Positions 1 through 8,802 of a stretch of 19,060 nucleotides of DNA are shown in pieces; the first letter of the stretch is position 1; each line of letters begins with the position of its first letter. The DNA comes from Eubacterium sp. (GTDB lineage Bacteria > Bacillota > Clostridia > Lachnospirales > Lachnospiraceae): positions 1-19,060 of the forward strand of contig JAJGAH010000005.1 of assembly GCA_020844525.1 (NCBI GenBank), in the 5' to 3' direction. The translations under genes were made by a program, and so were the position numbers. Under the pieces are notes generated by a model. It saw only the letters and a list, made by a program, of their open reading frames with translations. It was not told the origin of the DNA and did not search any database.

Positions 1-1
1 A

Positions 2-369
2 GTCATCAGCTTCATGATCAGTTCCCATGCGGTTTCAGCCCAGATTACGATTGGAGCCAATTCTAGGTTTTACCACCATGGTTTGGGATGTACTGCTCTT
101 CAGACAGTTCACATTGGAAATAACTGCATCATATTTCAGAATGTGACTTTCGGTAATGCGATAAAAGATGTTAGCGGAAAGCTGTCTGACAATTCAGGGG
201 GGGGCACTGCTCAGTTGGCGATAACGTCATGATCGGAGCAGGAGCTGTAATTCTCGGAAATGTCAGAATAGGAAATAACGTTTCAGTCGGAGCAAATGCG
301 GTAGTGACTCACGATATTCCGAATGACTGCGTAGCCGTAGGAATACCGGCAAGATGGCATAAGAAATAA
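2..369 (+). pseudogene. Hexapeptide-repeat acetyltransferase, 5'-truncated by window and frameshifted
   Basis: This is the C-terminal part of a left-handed beta-helix acyltransferase of the serine acetyltransferase/WcaF-like type, which would O-acetylate a sugar or a sugar precursor. The first frame reads from the window edge and shows hexapeptide turns such as IGANSRF and IGNNCIIFQNVTFG. It runs out of frame at an eight-G tract at 197-204 and would stop at 232. From about 202 a second frame continues the fold (VGDNVMIGAGAVILG, VRIGNNVSVGANAVV) and ends with the typical tail VAVGIPARW before TAA at 367-369. One extra G, or two fewer, restores a single frame. The true start lies upstream. The break could be a real mutation, a phase-variable G tract or a sequencing error, and the sequence alone cannot decide. 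It lies just upstream of, and probably in one operon with, the epimerase at 380. Confidence 0.7.
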
Positions 370-379
370 GGAGACATTC

Positions 380-1330
380 ATGGAAAACATTATGATCACG
401 GGCGGTGCAGGATTCATTGCCTCACACCTTGGCGCAAGACTTCTTTCTGAAGGAAACAGAGTGGTCGCGGTTGATAATTTCACACTTGGTTCTTGCGAGC
501 ATGTGCAGAAGAACCTGCAGAACCCGAACTTTATGCTGATCGAGCAGGACGCTTCAGATGTGGACGCTCTGGAGAGGATTATCAAGGCTGAGAAGATTGA
601 CCGTATCTATCATCTTGCAGCGAATTCTGATATTCAGAAGTCTGCAAAAGATCCTGGAATCGATCATGTAAACACCTTTGAGACCACTTATGCAGTTCTC
701 GAAGCCATGAGACGGACAGGAGTCAAGAAGCTGTTCTTCTCATCAACATCCGCAGTTTATGGGGAAAAGCCTGACGAGCAGCTGAAGGAGACAACTGGCG
801 GTCTGGCTCCGATCTCCTACTACGGTGGCGCAAAGCTGGCCTCTGAAGCATTTATCTCTTCCTATTCTTATATGAATAATTTCGAGGTCCTGATCTTCCG
901 TTTCCCGAATGTGATCGGGCCGAATCTAACTCATGGCGTCATCTTTGATTTCATCAGAAAACTGAAGAAGAATCCTCATGAGCTTGAGATTCTGGGTGAT
1001 GGCACTCAGTGCAAGCCTTATCTCTATGTGCTGGATCTAGTAGAAGCTATCGATGAGTTCTCACACAAGGAGCGCAAGGGTGTCGAGATCTTCAACATCG
1101 GTGTTGAGGACGCAACAACTGTCAAAGAAATCGCTGACATGGTTTGTGAGCGGATGGGTCTGACAGGTGTTGAGTATAAGTTCACTGGCGGCAATGTCGG
1201 CTGGAAGGGTGATGTTCCTCGTTTTCAGTATGACCTTTCAAAGATTCATGCTACAGGATGGAGACCTGCTCACAGCAGCAACAGCTCAGTGAAGGCAACT
1301 CTGGACAGCGTCAACTTAGAAGAGATCTGA
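380..1330 (+). CDS. NAD-dependent epimerase/dehydratase (extended SDR)
   Basis: A 316-aa nucleotide-sugar epimerase/dehydratase. The N-terminal Rossmann motif is GGAGFIASH (about residues 8-16), with the acidic residue of VAVDNF closing strand 2. The catalytic Tyr-Lys pair is in SYYGGAK, with SSTSAVYG just before it supplying the Ser/Thr. The C-terminal GWKGDVPRFQYDLSK segment resembles members found in heptose clusters. Length is normal for the family. TAAGGAG lies just before the ATG. It is followed after 8 bases by the heptose nucleotidyltransferase, so it may modify a GDP-heptose. It could instead be a GalE-like UDP-hexose 4-epimerase feeding the UDP-galactopyranose mutase downstream. The enzyme class is secure; the substrate is inferred from context only. 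Confidence 0.85.
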   Translation: MENIMITGGAGFIASHLGARLLSEGNRVVAVDNFTLGSCEHVQKNLQNPNFMLIEQDASDVDALERIIKAEKIDRIYHLAANSDIQKSAKDPGIDHVNTFETTYAVLEAMRRTGVKKLFFSSTSAVYGEKPDEQLKETTGGLAPISYYGGAKLASEAFISSYSYMNNFEVLIFRFPNVIGPNLTHGVIFDFIRKLKKNPHELEILGDGTQCKPYLYVLDLVEAIDEFSHKERKGVEIFNIGVEDATTVKEIADMVCERMGLTGVEYKFTGGNVGWKGDVPRFQYDLSKIHATGWRPAHSSNSSVKATLDSVNLEEI

Positions 1331-1338
1331 GGTGCATG

Positions 1339-2640
1339 ATGCAGGCTGTAATAATGGCCGGAGGTAAGGGCACAAGACTTGCCTCTGTCACAAAGAATAT
1401 TCCAAAACCAATGGTGCCACTCTGCGGGAAGCCACTTCTCGTTCATCAGATAGAGAACCTTAGGGCGAACGGCATCACCAACATCATTATTATCGTCGGA
1501 TACCTTGGAGATGTGATCAAAGATTACTTCTCTGATGGATCATCATATGGAGTAAATATCTCCTATTTTACGGAAGAAGAACCACTCGGAACTGCTGGAG
1601 CGCTAAGGCTAATACAGGATCGTCTAGAAGACAATTTTGTATTGGTATTCGGAGACCTTTACATCAACATCGATTTTCAAAGATTCTGGAATTACCACAT
1701 TGCAAAAGGTGCAGCAGTAACGCTCTTTGCACATCCAAATTCTCATCCGCAGGACAGTGACATTCTGGTCACGAACGATGAGATGCAGGTGTCGGAGTGG
1801 AGTAAGAAGAACACAAAGAGAATTGGCAATTATCCGAATCTTGTAAATGCAGGGCTGTATGTAGTTTCAAAGACTTCATTAAAAGCTCTACCGGATCAAA
1901 AGAAGATTGATTTCGAGAAAGATTTCATTTTGAAGCTGATACCGGACAGAACGGTGTATGCATACCACTCATCGGAATATGTGAAGGATATCGGGACACC
2001 TGAGAGACTAACACAGGTCGAGCAGGACTATGAAAACTGTATCCCAGAGAGCCGAAACCTGCATCATAAGCAGAAGGCGATCTTCCTAGATCGAGATGGC
2101 ACGATTAACAGGTACATCGGGTTCCTTAGGAGAGTAGAAGAAATGGAACTCGAGGAAGGTGCTGCTGAAGCGATAAAGATGATCAATTCTTCAGAATACC
2201 TTGCCATCGTGATTACCAATCAGCCTGTAATCGCAAGAGGAGAGGTAACGTTCGATGGCTTAAGGCAAATCCACAATCGGATGGAGACTCTTCTCGGTGA
2301 GAAGGGGGCTTACATCGATGGATTGTATTTCTGCCCCCACCACCCGGATAAAGGCTTTGAGGGTGAAGTGCCGGAGTTAAAGATCGACTGTAATTGCAGG
2401 AAACCGAAAACAGGGCTTATTAAGAAAGCAGTCGAGGATTTCAACATTGATCTAAGTCAGTGCTGGATGATAGGTGATACCGGAATGGACGTACAGACCG
2501 GCATCAACGCAAGGATTCATACAGCGCTATTAGATACAGGAGAGTCAGATAAGTTCAAAAAGTATCAGGCGGTACCGGATATAAGGAGTGCGAACTTGTT
2601 TGAAGCTGTAAACACGATTTTATTTGGAAAGGACCACTGA
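1339..2640 (+). CDS. Fused heptose-1-phosphate guanylyltransferase (HddC-like) and GmhB-like HAD phosphatase
   Basis: A 433-aa two-domain protein. Residues 1 to about 235 form a sugar-phosphate nucleotidyltransferase (MAGGKGTRL, PKPMVPLCGKP, EEEPLGTAGAL, FGDLYINID), which would make GDP-D-glycero-alpha-D-manno-heptose. Residues about 245-433 form a HAD phosphatase of the GmhB type: FLDRDGT with D251 and D253, VITNQ, and GDTGMDV. It also has the Cys/His cluster of zinc-binding GmhB proteins (CPHHPDKG, then CNCRKPK). It would remove the 7-phosphate from heptose 1,7-bisphosphate. GAGG at 1329-1332 is best spaced for the ATG at 1339; the adjacent ATG at 1336 is possible. Two non-adjacent steps of one pathway are joined in one chain. 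The matching isomerase follows three bases after the stop. Enzyme families are clear; the GDP and heptose specificity is inferred from the combination. Confidence 0.85.
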   Translation: MQAVIMAGGKGTRLASVTKNIPKPMVPLCGKPLLVHQIENLRANGITNIIIIVGYLGDVIKDYFSDGSSYGVNISYFTEEEPLGTAGALRLIQDRLEDNFVLVFGDLYINIDFQRFWNYHIAKGAAVTLFAHPNSHPQDSDILVTNDEMQVSEWSKKNTKRIGNYPNLVNAGLYVVSKTSLKALPDQKKIDFEKDFILKLIPDRTVYAYHSSEYVKDIGTPERLTQVEQDYENCIPESRNLHHKQKAIFLDRDGTINRYIGFLRRVEEMELEEGAAEAIKMINSSEYLAIVITNQPVIARGEVTFDGLRQIHNRMETLLGEKGAYIDGLYFCPHHPDKGFEGEVPELKIDCNCRKPKTGLIKKAVEDFNIDLSQCWMIGDTGMDVQTGINARIHTALLDTGESDKFKKYQAVPDIRSANLFEAVNTILFGKDH

Positions 2641-2643
2641 GAA

Positions 2644-3216
2644 ATGTTTAAGGAAGAAATTATCAAGTATTACGACAGAGAAATTGATGCCATTAAGGCG
2701 ATGGACTTCGACGAGATTGATGCGGCTGTAGCTGCCATCAAGGATGCATATGAGCGAGAAGCTACTATTTATGTGTTTGGTAATGGTGGTAGTGCAGCAA
2801 CAGCATCTCATATGGCGGGAGATTTCAACAAGGGGATCAGCGAAGGCCATGATAAGAAGTTCAATCTAGTGTGCCTCTCGGACAATGTACCAACTTTGAT
2901 GGCAATTGCGAACGATATTTCTTATGAAGAAGTCTTCTCTTATCAGCTCAAGGGTCACTTAAAGCCGACGGATCTTGTAATTGCTATTTCAGGCAGCGGA
3001 AATTCCAAGAATGTAATCAAAGCTGTTGAGTATGCAAAAGAAGTAGGAACTAAGGTCGTTGGCATCTCCGGATATCACGGTGGGAAGCTGAAGGAACTGG
3101 CAGATTATCAGATGCATGTGAGTATCGATGATATGCAGATCTCTGAAGATGTGCATATGACTTTCGACCACATGATGTACAGAGTGCTAAGAGATGCACT
3201 TGAGAACAATGATTAA
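2644..3216 (+). CDS. gmhA: Phosphoheptose isomerase (SIS domain, GmhA-like)
   Basis: A 190-aa SIS-domain isomerase expected to convert sedoheptulose 7-phosphate into D-glycero-D-manno-heptose 7-phosphate, the first heptose step. The phosphate-binding loop is FGNGGSAATASHMAGD (about residues 45-60), and the second SIS signature ISGSGNSKNV is near residues 117-126. The C-terminal EDVHMTFDHMMYR segment carries the acidic and histidine residues typical of GmhA. Length is normal for the family. The start is three bases after the stop of the nucleotidyltransferase/phosphatase gene, so the two are surely co-transcribed. The end overlaps the next gene by 8 bases. In a Gram-positive-type locus this serves a capsule or S-layer glycan heptose rather than lipopolysaccharide. 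No kinase (HddA) is visible in the window. Confidence 0.9.
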   Translation: MFKEEIIKYYDREIDAIKAMDFDEIDAAVAAIKDAYEREATIYVFGNGGSAATASHMAGDFNKGISEGHDKKFNLVCLSDNVPTLMAIANDISYEEVFSYQLKGHLKPTDLVIAISGSGNSKNVIKAVEYAKEVGTKVVGISGYHGGKLKELADYQMHVSIDDMQISEDVHMTFDHMMYRVLRDALENND

Positions 3217-4069
3217 TGCAATCGTAACGCTGTACAATCCAGATGATTCAGTAGTGGACCATGTGAAGGAATTTGCTGCTCAAGCGGACAGGGTGATTCT
3301 TTGCGACAACAGTGCAAATGATCATTCTGAGATGTTCGCGGACATACCTTCCGTAGTGTACACAACGGAGCACAAGAACCTGGGGCTGTCTGGCGCCTTC
3401 AATAGAGTTTTGAAGAATGAGAAGTATGGATGGTCGGACGATGACTATTTAATTTTCTTCGATCAGGACTCATCGATAAAAGAGAACCACATACAGCCAC
3501 TTATTAATGATTTTGAGAGCCTGGAGAAGAATGGTCATAAGGTGGGATGCCTCGGCCCTGTCTTTTTCAACACCAGCAAGAATGCGATAGAAGAGCCGAA
3601 ACTCAAGAAGGATATCTCATCCAATATTTATCAGGTTAACAATACGATCACCTCCTCACTTCTTACGAGGTATCAGATAATGAAGAGAGTTGGGGATTTT
3701 AACGATGAGGTGTTCCTAGATTTTGTTGACTGGGATCTCTGCTGGCGGATGGGTGCTCATGGCTATGGTGTATTCATGACAAAATCCGTTGTTCTGGGCC
3801 ATTCCGTTGGATCTGGAGAAAAGAAAGTAGGGCCTATCAGTCTGAGAGTAGGTGCCCCCATCCGTGAATATTACCAGACAAGAGATGCACTTTTTTTGAT
3901 GAGAAAACCTTATGTCCCGACCAAGATGAAAATCCGTTTATGGGCAAATGTGTATGTCCGTCCTACAGTTCATAAGAGGTTTATGGATGACTGGGATGTA
4001 AGAAAGCATTACATTGAACGAGGCAGAGAAGATTATCAGAAACACATCAAAGGTGAATACAATGCGTAA
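3209..4069 (+). CDS. Family 2 glycosyltransferase, rhamnosyltransferase-like
   Basis: A 286-aa GT-A fold glycosyltransferase. It opens with INAIVTLYNPDDSVVDHV, the first Rossmann strand of family 2 transferases. It carries LIFFDQDSS, the nucleotide-sugar/metal motif in the form seen in the bacterial rhamnosyltransferase (WbbL/RfbN-like) group. The later segment VFLDFVDWDLCWRMGAHGYG holds the acidic residues of the acceptor site. There is no long hydrophobic anchor, so it should act at the cytoplasmic membrane face, adding a sugar to the lipid-linked repeat unit. I take the ATG at 3209, which overlaps the gmhA end by 8 bases; an in-frame ATG at 3194 would overlap more. Donor sugar is unknown; dTDP-rhamnose is suggested by family resemblance only. 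Confidence 0.85.
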   Translation: MINAIVTLYNPDDSVVDHVKEFAAQADRVILCDNSANDHSEMFADIPSVVYTTEHKNLGLSGAFNRVLKNEKYGWSDDDYLIFFDQDSSIKENHIQPLINDFESLEKNGHKVGCLGPVFFNTSKNAIEEPKLKKDISSNIYQVNNTITSSLLTRYQIMKRVGDFNDEVFLDFVDWDLCWRMGAHGYGVFMTKSVVLGHSVGSGEKKVGPISLRVGAPIREYYQTRDALFLMRKPYVPTKMKIRLWANVYVRPTVHKRFMDDWDVRKHYIERGREDYQKHIKGEYNA

Positions 4070-4109
4070 CGGATATTCGACACACTATTCTATAGGATGA
4101 TTTTGCGTA

Positions 4110-5201
4110 ATGGGAATATATATTATCATTGCAATAGTCTGTATATTACTTTCACTGACTATTGAACATACAGCAAGTACAAAGAGTAAGAATATCCTTC
4201 TCTTTTTAATATTTTTAATCCTTTTTGTATTCAGTGCAACTCGAGTGAATATTGGTACTGATTACATAGGTGAAAAGAATAATTTTGATGCAATAAATGG
4301 CGGCTGGGCTGGCAATCTTTTTAGAAATGAGTTTATATACTATGCTTTTTGCTTAATATTAGGGAAAATAAGCAACGGCTTCAGGATATATATAGCCTTG
4401 ATGTCTTTTCTAAGCCTATTTCCTGTATATTCATTACTTAGAAAAAATATTGATAACGGAATCACATATTCTATTGCTATTATTGTTGGAAATTATTATT
4501 TGATATCGTTTTCACTTGTGCGTCAATTCGCAGCAATTAGCATAGCACTATTAGGCACATATTATTTCCTCCACGATAAGAAGAAAATAGGATTCTTTTT
4601 ATTGTTGATGCCAATATTCATTCATAGTTCTGTGCTTTTCTATTTCGTTGTGTTTTTCTTTGTATATTGGATACAAAGGTATGTAAATGCACAAAACCAG
4701 TCTGTTTTTTATTTAATGTTTTCAATTGTTCTAATTGTATTGAGTCCGATAATATTTAGACTAATTGTTATCCTAGGTAACAACATAACATACGTTAGAT
4801 ATTATCTTTCATCAGCACTTATTACAAAAACAGAGATTGGTAGCGGATTAGGAATTGCTTCACGCTTTATTTCTTATTTTCTATTGTTTTGGATAATCAA
4901 TTATTCAGAGTATAAATCCGACTATCGCACAATAGCAAATATGCTGTTGCTAGTATTATGTGCAATTGATGCATTGTCGGTTCAGTACAATGCATTCTTA
5001 AGAGCTCGATACGTTTTCTTCTATCTCGCTATGTTTTATTTTCCGACTTATGTCAGCCTAGAAAAAACAAAAACAATCCATGCAGTTAGTTTGAGTAATG
5101 TTTTTGCGATTGCCATCATGCTGCTCAACCTAGTTCAGTTGCCTTCATCTGCTTCAATGTGGGGAAATCTTCCGTATCAATCTTGGTTACTACCGTTTTG
5201 A
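4110..5201 (+). CDS. EpsG-family oligosaccharide repeat-unit polymerase (Wzy-like)
   Basis: A 363-aa integral membrane protein with about ten hydrophobic segments from the first residues (IYIIIAIVCILLSL) to the end. After the second segment it carries FSATRVNIGTDYIGEKNNF, matching the R..iG.DY....F signature of EpsG-type proteins, which link lipid-carried repeat units outside the membrane. Length is normal. The gene is visibly more AT-rich than its neighbours, as is common for polymerase genes, which exchange between strains. The ribosome binding site is weak (TAGGA at 4093-4097, spaced far from the ATG). A 40-base spacer separates it from the preceding transferase. Its place next to a Wzx flippase supports a Wzx/Wzy route. 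Confidence 0.8.
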   Translation: MGIYIIIAIVCILLSLTIEHTASTKSKNILLFLIFLILFVFSATRVNIGTDYIGEKNNFDAINGGWAGNLFRNEFIYYAFCLILGKISNGFRIYIALMSFLSLFPVYSLLRKNIDNGITYSIAIIVGNYYLISFSLVRQFAAISIALLGTYYFLHDKKKIGFFLLLMPIFIHSSVLFYFVVFFFVYWIQRYVNAQNQSVFYLMFSIVLIVLSPIIFRLIVILGNNITYVRYYLSSALITKTEIGSGLGIASRFISYFLLFWIINYSEYKSDYRTIANMLLLVLCAIDALSVQYNAFLRARYVFFYLAMFYFPTYVSLEKTKTIHAVSLSNVFAIAIMLLNLVQLPSSASMWGNLPYQSWLLPF

Positions 5202-5220
5202 CTTTTTATGAGGTTCGAAA

Positions 5221-6198
5221 ATGATTTATGTAATGGCTCCATACGCAACGGTGTCAGGAGGACCAGAACTACTCCAACAGCTGTGCTATGTATTAAATAA
5301 TAATAATATAAAATCAAAGATCTGTTATTATTCGTCATGGATGTTACGGGAACAGGGAGAAGATTCAAAGAAAAGATACGCTATCTATGATAACCCGTCT
5401 GAAATGAAGGTTGAAGACACACCAGACAATATTGTAGTCATCCCTGAAACAGCTACTTATTTATTAAGAAAATTTCACAAGGCAAAAAAAGTATTATGGT
5501 GGCTGAGTGTCGATTTCTTTTACAACAAAAAAAGATGGAAGGACAATGTCACCACTGTTTTTGGCTTGCTGGATGGAAATGTATTTGATAAGAGTTTATA
5601 TCATTTATGCCAATGTAAATATGCCCAGGATTTTTTGATTTCAAAAGGAATTAGTAAGGATCGAACTTTCTTCCTTTCAGATTATCTTAACGACGAATTT
5701 ATCCAGAATGCAAAACTGGAGAATCAAGTAGCAAAGGAAAATGTCGTTATATATAATCCTAAGAAGGGATATGAATATACAGAGCAATTAATCAATGCCG
5801 CTCCGGATATCAAGTGGATACCAATCCAGGGCATGACTCCTAATCAGGTCAGAGAGCTGATGCAGAAGAGCAAGCTATACATTGATTTCGGTAATCATCC
5901 AGGGAAGGACAGAATGCCACGGGAAGCAGCTATCTCAGGGTGCTGTATTGTCACCGGTAAGAGAGGTGCAGCGGCAAATGATGTGGATGTTCCAATACCT
6001 AGTAAGTATAAAATAGATGAGAAGAGTAGTGATTTTGTGCCGAAATCAATCGAATTGATTAGATACATCTTGGTCAATTACGAAGAGGTTAAGCCTGATT
6101 TTGATAGCTATCGTCAGATTATTAGAGGCGAAGAAAAACAGTTCGAGATGGACGCTGTGAATTCATTCAACTATTTCATTAATAAAGCAGACAATTGA
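5221..6198 (+). CDS. Glycosyltransferase (GT-B-like) of the polysaccharide cluster
   Basis: A 325-aa probable glycosyltransferase. The N-terminus (APYATVSGGPELLQQLCYVL) fits the glycine-rich acceptor loop of GT-B enzymes. The C-terminal half has YNPKKGYEYTEQLI, then IQGMTPNQVRELMQKSKLYI, then DFGNHPGKDRMPREAAISGC, which resembles the donor-binding EAA..GC region of GT4-like enzymes. No membrane segment is seen. GAGG at 5210-5213 sets the ATG. The gene sits between polymerase and flippase, so it should help build the repeat unit in the cytoplasm. Because the cluster encodes UDP-galactopyranose mutase, this could be the galactofuranosyltransferase, but nothing in the sequence proves that. Confidence 0.75.
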   Translation: MIYVMAPYATVSGGPELLQQLCYVLNNNNIKSKICYYSSWMLREQGEDSKKRYAIYDNPSEMKVEDTPDNIVVIPETATYLLRKFHKAKKVLWWLSVDFFYNKKRWKDNVTTVFGLLDGNVFDKSLYHLCQCKYAQDFLISKGISKDRTFFLSDYLNDEFIQNAKLENQVAKENVVIYNPKKGYEYTEQLINAAPDIKWIPIQGMTPNQVRELMQKSKLYIDFGNHPGKDRMPREAAISGCCIVTGKRGAAANDVDVPIPSKYKIDEKSSDFVPKSIELIRYILVNYEEVKPDFDSYRQIIRGEEKQFEMDAVNSFNYFINKADN

Positions 6199-6215
6199 AC
6201 TGCTGGAGGTTATTG

Positions 6216-7679
6216 ATGGAGAATAAAATACATTCAGTCAAATATAATTTCATCATGAATTTTATTTTGACTGCATCAAGTTTTTTATTTCCTCTTATTA
6301 CATTCCCATATGTTTCGAGAGTCCTTTTAGCCGAAGGAAACGGTAAAGTAGCATTTGCTATTTCTGTTGCCAATTATTTTATGATGGTTGCCTCACTTGG
6401 TATACCAACATACGGTGTAAGAGCCTGTGCAAAGGTCAGGGATAATAAAGAGGAGCTTTCAAAAACTGCCCAAGAGATTCTGCTGATCAATCTTGTCGCG
6501 ACTATTCTTGTGACGGCAACATACATTGTTTGCATTTTCGTTGTCCCCAAGTTTGCACAAGATAAACGGCTGTTTCTTATTTGTGGCGTAAACATTGTCC
6601 TCAATATGTTCGGCGCCAACTGGATTTACCAGGCACTTGAGCAGTACGATTACATCACAGCAAGATCCATCTTTTTTAAGGCGATTTCTGTAGTTTTGAT
6701 GTTTGCATTTGTTCGCCAGCAGTCTGATTATCGTGTGTATGCTGCGATAACGGTGCTTTCATCGGTTGGTTCAAATGTGATGAACTTCGTGCGTCTGAGA
6801 AAGATCATCACATTTCATAGGTTTGAGCATTATGAGATCAAGAAGCACCTGAAGCCTATCTTCATTCTGTTTGCCCAAAGCGTTACGGTATCGATTTACA
6901 CGAATCTCGACACTGTGATGCTCGGTTTTATGAAGACTGATAGAGATGTTGGACTATATAATGCCGCAGTAAAGATCAAGAACGTGTTGCTTTCAGTTGT
7001 GTCATCCCTTGGTAGCGTACTCCTTCCTCGTATGTCATACTATGTAAAGCAAGGCTCGAAGGATAAGTTTATCGGTCTGATGGCAAAGGCACTGAATGCA
7101 GTACTTTTCATGGGTATGCCCCTTGTAGCCTATTTTGTCTTTGAATCAAGGGATGCAATCCTGTTCTTAGCAGGGGAAGACTATCTTGGCGCAATTGCAG
7201 CGATGCAGATCATTACTTTTGCTATAATTCCGAATGGCCTGACTGGCGTTCTTGGTGTTCAGGTTTTGACCCCGCTTGATAAGGAAAGATATGTTTTGTA
7301 TTCAGTAATTGTTGGCGCAGTATCAGATTTCGTTCTAAATATTATCATGATCCCTTTGTGGGGAGCTGCTGGAGCTGCACTGGCAACCACGATCGCGGAG
7401 TTCCTTGTACTGATAGCTCAGCTGATATTTGCAAAGCAATATGTAGCAGAAGTGCGAAAAGTTATTCATGTCTTTAAATACCTAATTTTTGCGCTGATTG
7501 CATTAGTACCGACGGTATTGGTAAGTAGGGTGAATATCGGCAGTTCATTTGTACGGCTTGTAGTAACAGCACTTGTGTATTTCATCGTTTATGGTATCGC
7601 TCTGATAATCAATAAGGATGAAATGATGTACAGGGTACTGGACAACAAGGTGACAGGCAGATTCATAAGGAGACAATAA
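6216..7679 (+). CDS. Wzx-type polysaccharide flippase (MOP/RfbX family)
   Basis: A 487-aa polytopic membrane protein with 12-14 hydrophobic segments, starting with NFIMNFILTASSFLFPLITF and the typical PYVSRVL. This N-terminal pattern is that of O-antigen/capsule flippases of the polysaccharide transport family, which move undecaprenyl-linked repeat units across the membrane. YTNLDTVMLGFM in the middle is the conserved region of segment 7. I start at the ATG at 6216 because GGAGG at 6205-6209 is ideally placed; an upstream in-frame TTG at 6195 overlaps the preceding gene and lacks a site. The stop abuts the next start codon, showing translational coupling to the mutase. Confidence 0.9.
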   Translation: MENKIHSVKYNFIMNFILTASSFLFPLITFPYVSRVLLAEGNGKVAFAISVANYFMMVASLGIPTYGVRACAKVRDNKEELSKTAQEILLINLVATILVTATYIVCIFVVPKFAQDKRLFLICGVNIVLNMFGANWIYQALEQYDYITARSIFFKAISVVLMFAFVRQQSDYRVYAAITVLSSVGSNVMNFVRLRKIITFHRFEHYEIKKHLKPIFILFAQSVTVSIYTNLDTVMLGFMKTDRDVGLYNAAVKIKNVLLSVVSSLGSVLLPRMSYYVKQGSKDKFIGLMAKALNAVLFMGMPLVAYFVFESRDAILFLAGEDYLGAIAAMQIITFAIIPNGLTGVLGVQVLTPLDKERYVLYSVIVGAVSDFVLNIIMIPLWGAAGAALATTIAEFLVLIAQLIFAKQYVAEVRKVIHVFKYLIFALIALVPTVLVSRVNIGSSFVRLVVTALVYFIVYGIALIINKDEMMYRVLDNKVTGRFIRRQ

Positions 7680-8798
7680 ATGCATTACGATTATCTAATA
7701 GTAGGCGCAGGCCTTTACGGAGCGGTCTTTGCTCATGAAGCTCGCCTTCATAACAAATCAGTTCTTGTAATTGACAAACGGACTAATATCGCAGGAAACG
7801 TATACACTGAAAAGATTGAGGGCATCAACGTACACAAGTACGGTGCTCATATCTTCCATACAAACAATACGGAAGTCTGGAATTATATCCAGCAGTTTGC
7901 TACCTTCAACCGCTTTACAAATTCACCGGTAGCGAATTATCATGGTGAACTCTATTCTCTGCCTTTCAATATGTACACCTTCAATAAGATGTGGGGTGTA
8001 GTGACTCCGGAAGAAGCCGCTGCAAAAATCGAAGAGCAGAGGAGAGAAGCCGGCATCACTGAACCGAAGAATCTGGAAGAGCAGGCCATCTCTCTGGTTG
8101 GAACCGATATCTATGAGAAGCTGATCAAAGGCTATACGGAAAAGCAGTGGGGCAGACCATGTACAGAACTCCCTGCGTTTATTATCAAGCGTCTTCCGGT
8201 ACGCCTGACATTTGATAACAACTATTTCAATGCTTTGTATCAGGGCATCCCAGTTGGCGGATACACGAAGATGGTTGCGAACATGCTGGATGGCATCCAG
8301 GTCGAGTTAAATCAAGACTACTTTGCTGATCGTGAGAAATGGAATGGTCTTGCTGACAAGGTCGTCTACACCGGACCAATTGACGCATACTTCGACTACA
8401 AGCTCGGTACCCTGGAATACAGATCTGTCCGCTTCGAGACTGAAGTTCTGGACAAGCCGAACTTCCAAGGCAATGCTGCTGTAAACTATACTGACAGAGA
8501 GACTCCTTGGACGCGGATTATTGAACATAAGTGGTTCGAGTTTGGCAAGGATGAGAATGGCAATGATCTGCCGAAGACGGTCATCAGCCGTGAGTACAGC
8601 TCTGAATGGAAGCCAGGCGACGAGCCATATTATCCTGTGAATGATAAGAAGAATGGAGATCTTTATCAGGAGTACAAAAAGCTCGGTGATGCAGAGGAGA
8701 AGGTAATCTTCGGTGGTAGGCTTGGCGAGTACAAGTACTATGACATGGATCAGGTCATCGCTGCTGCACTGAAGAAGGCAAATGAAGAACTAAGGTAA
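7680..8798 (+). CDS. glf: UDP-galactopyranose mutase
   Basis: A 372-aa FAD-dependent enzyme converting UDP-galactopyranose into UDP-galactofuranose. The N-terminal dinucleotide-binding motif is YLIVGAGLYGAVFAHEA. KYGAHIFHTN and the following LYSLPFNMYTF region are hallmark Glf segments. GYTEKQWGRP holds the conserved lysine and tryptophan of the active-site region, and the C-terminal FGGRLGEYKYYDMDQVI is the FAD-binding end of the family. Length matches bacterial Glf. The ATG directly follows the flippase stop, with AAGGAGA upstream. Its presence implies that the polymer contains galactofuranose. Confidence 0.95.
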   Translation: MHYDYLIVGAGLYGAVFAHEARLHNKSVLVIDKRTNIAGNVYTEKIEGINVHKYGAHIFHTNNTEVWNYIQQFATFNRFTNSPVANYHGELYSLPFNMYTFNKMWGVVTPEEAAAKIEEQRREAGITEPKNLEEQAISLVGTDIYEKLIKGYTEKQWGRPCTELPAFIIKRLPVRLTFDNNYFNALYQGIPVGGYTKMVANMLDGIQVELNQDYFADREKWNGLADKVVYTGPIDAYFDYKLGTLEYRSVRFETEVLDKPNFQGNAAVNYTDRETPWTRIIEHKWFEFGKDENGNDLPKTVISREYSSEWKPGDEPYYPVNDKKNGDLYQEYKKLGDAEEKVIFGGRLGEYKYYDMDQVIAAALKKANEELR

Positions 8799-8802
8799 TA
8801 AT

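Noticed and set aside
1258..1338. Longer N-terminus for the nucleotidyltransferase/phosphatase
   Set aside because: The extra 26 codons overlap the epimerase end, are glutamine-rich low complexity and lack a ribosome binding site, while MQAVIMAGGKGTRL is the normal family start.
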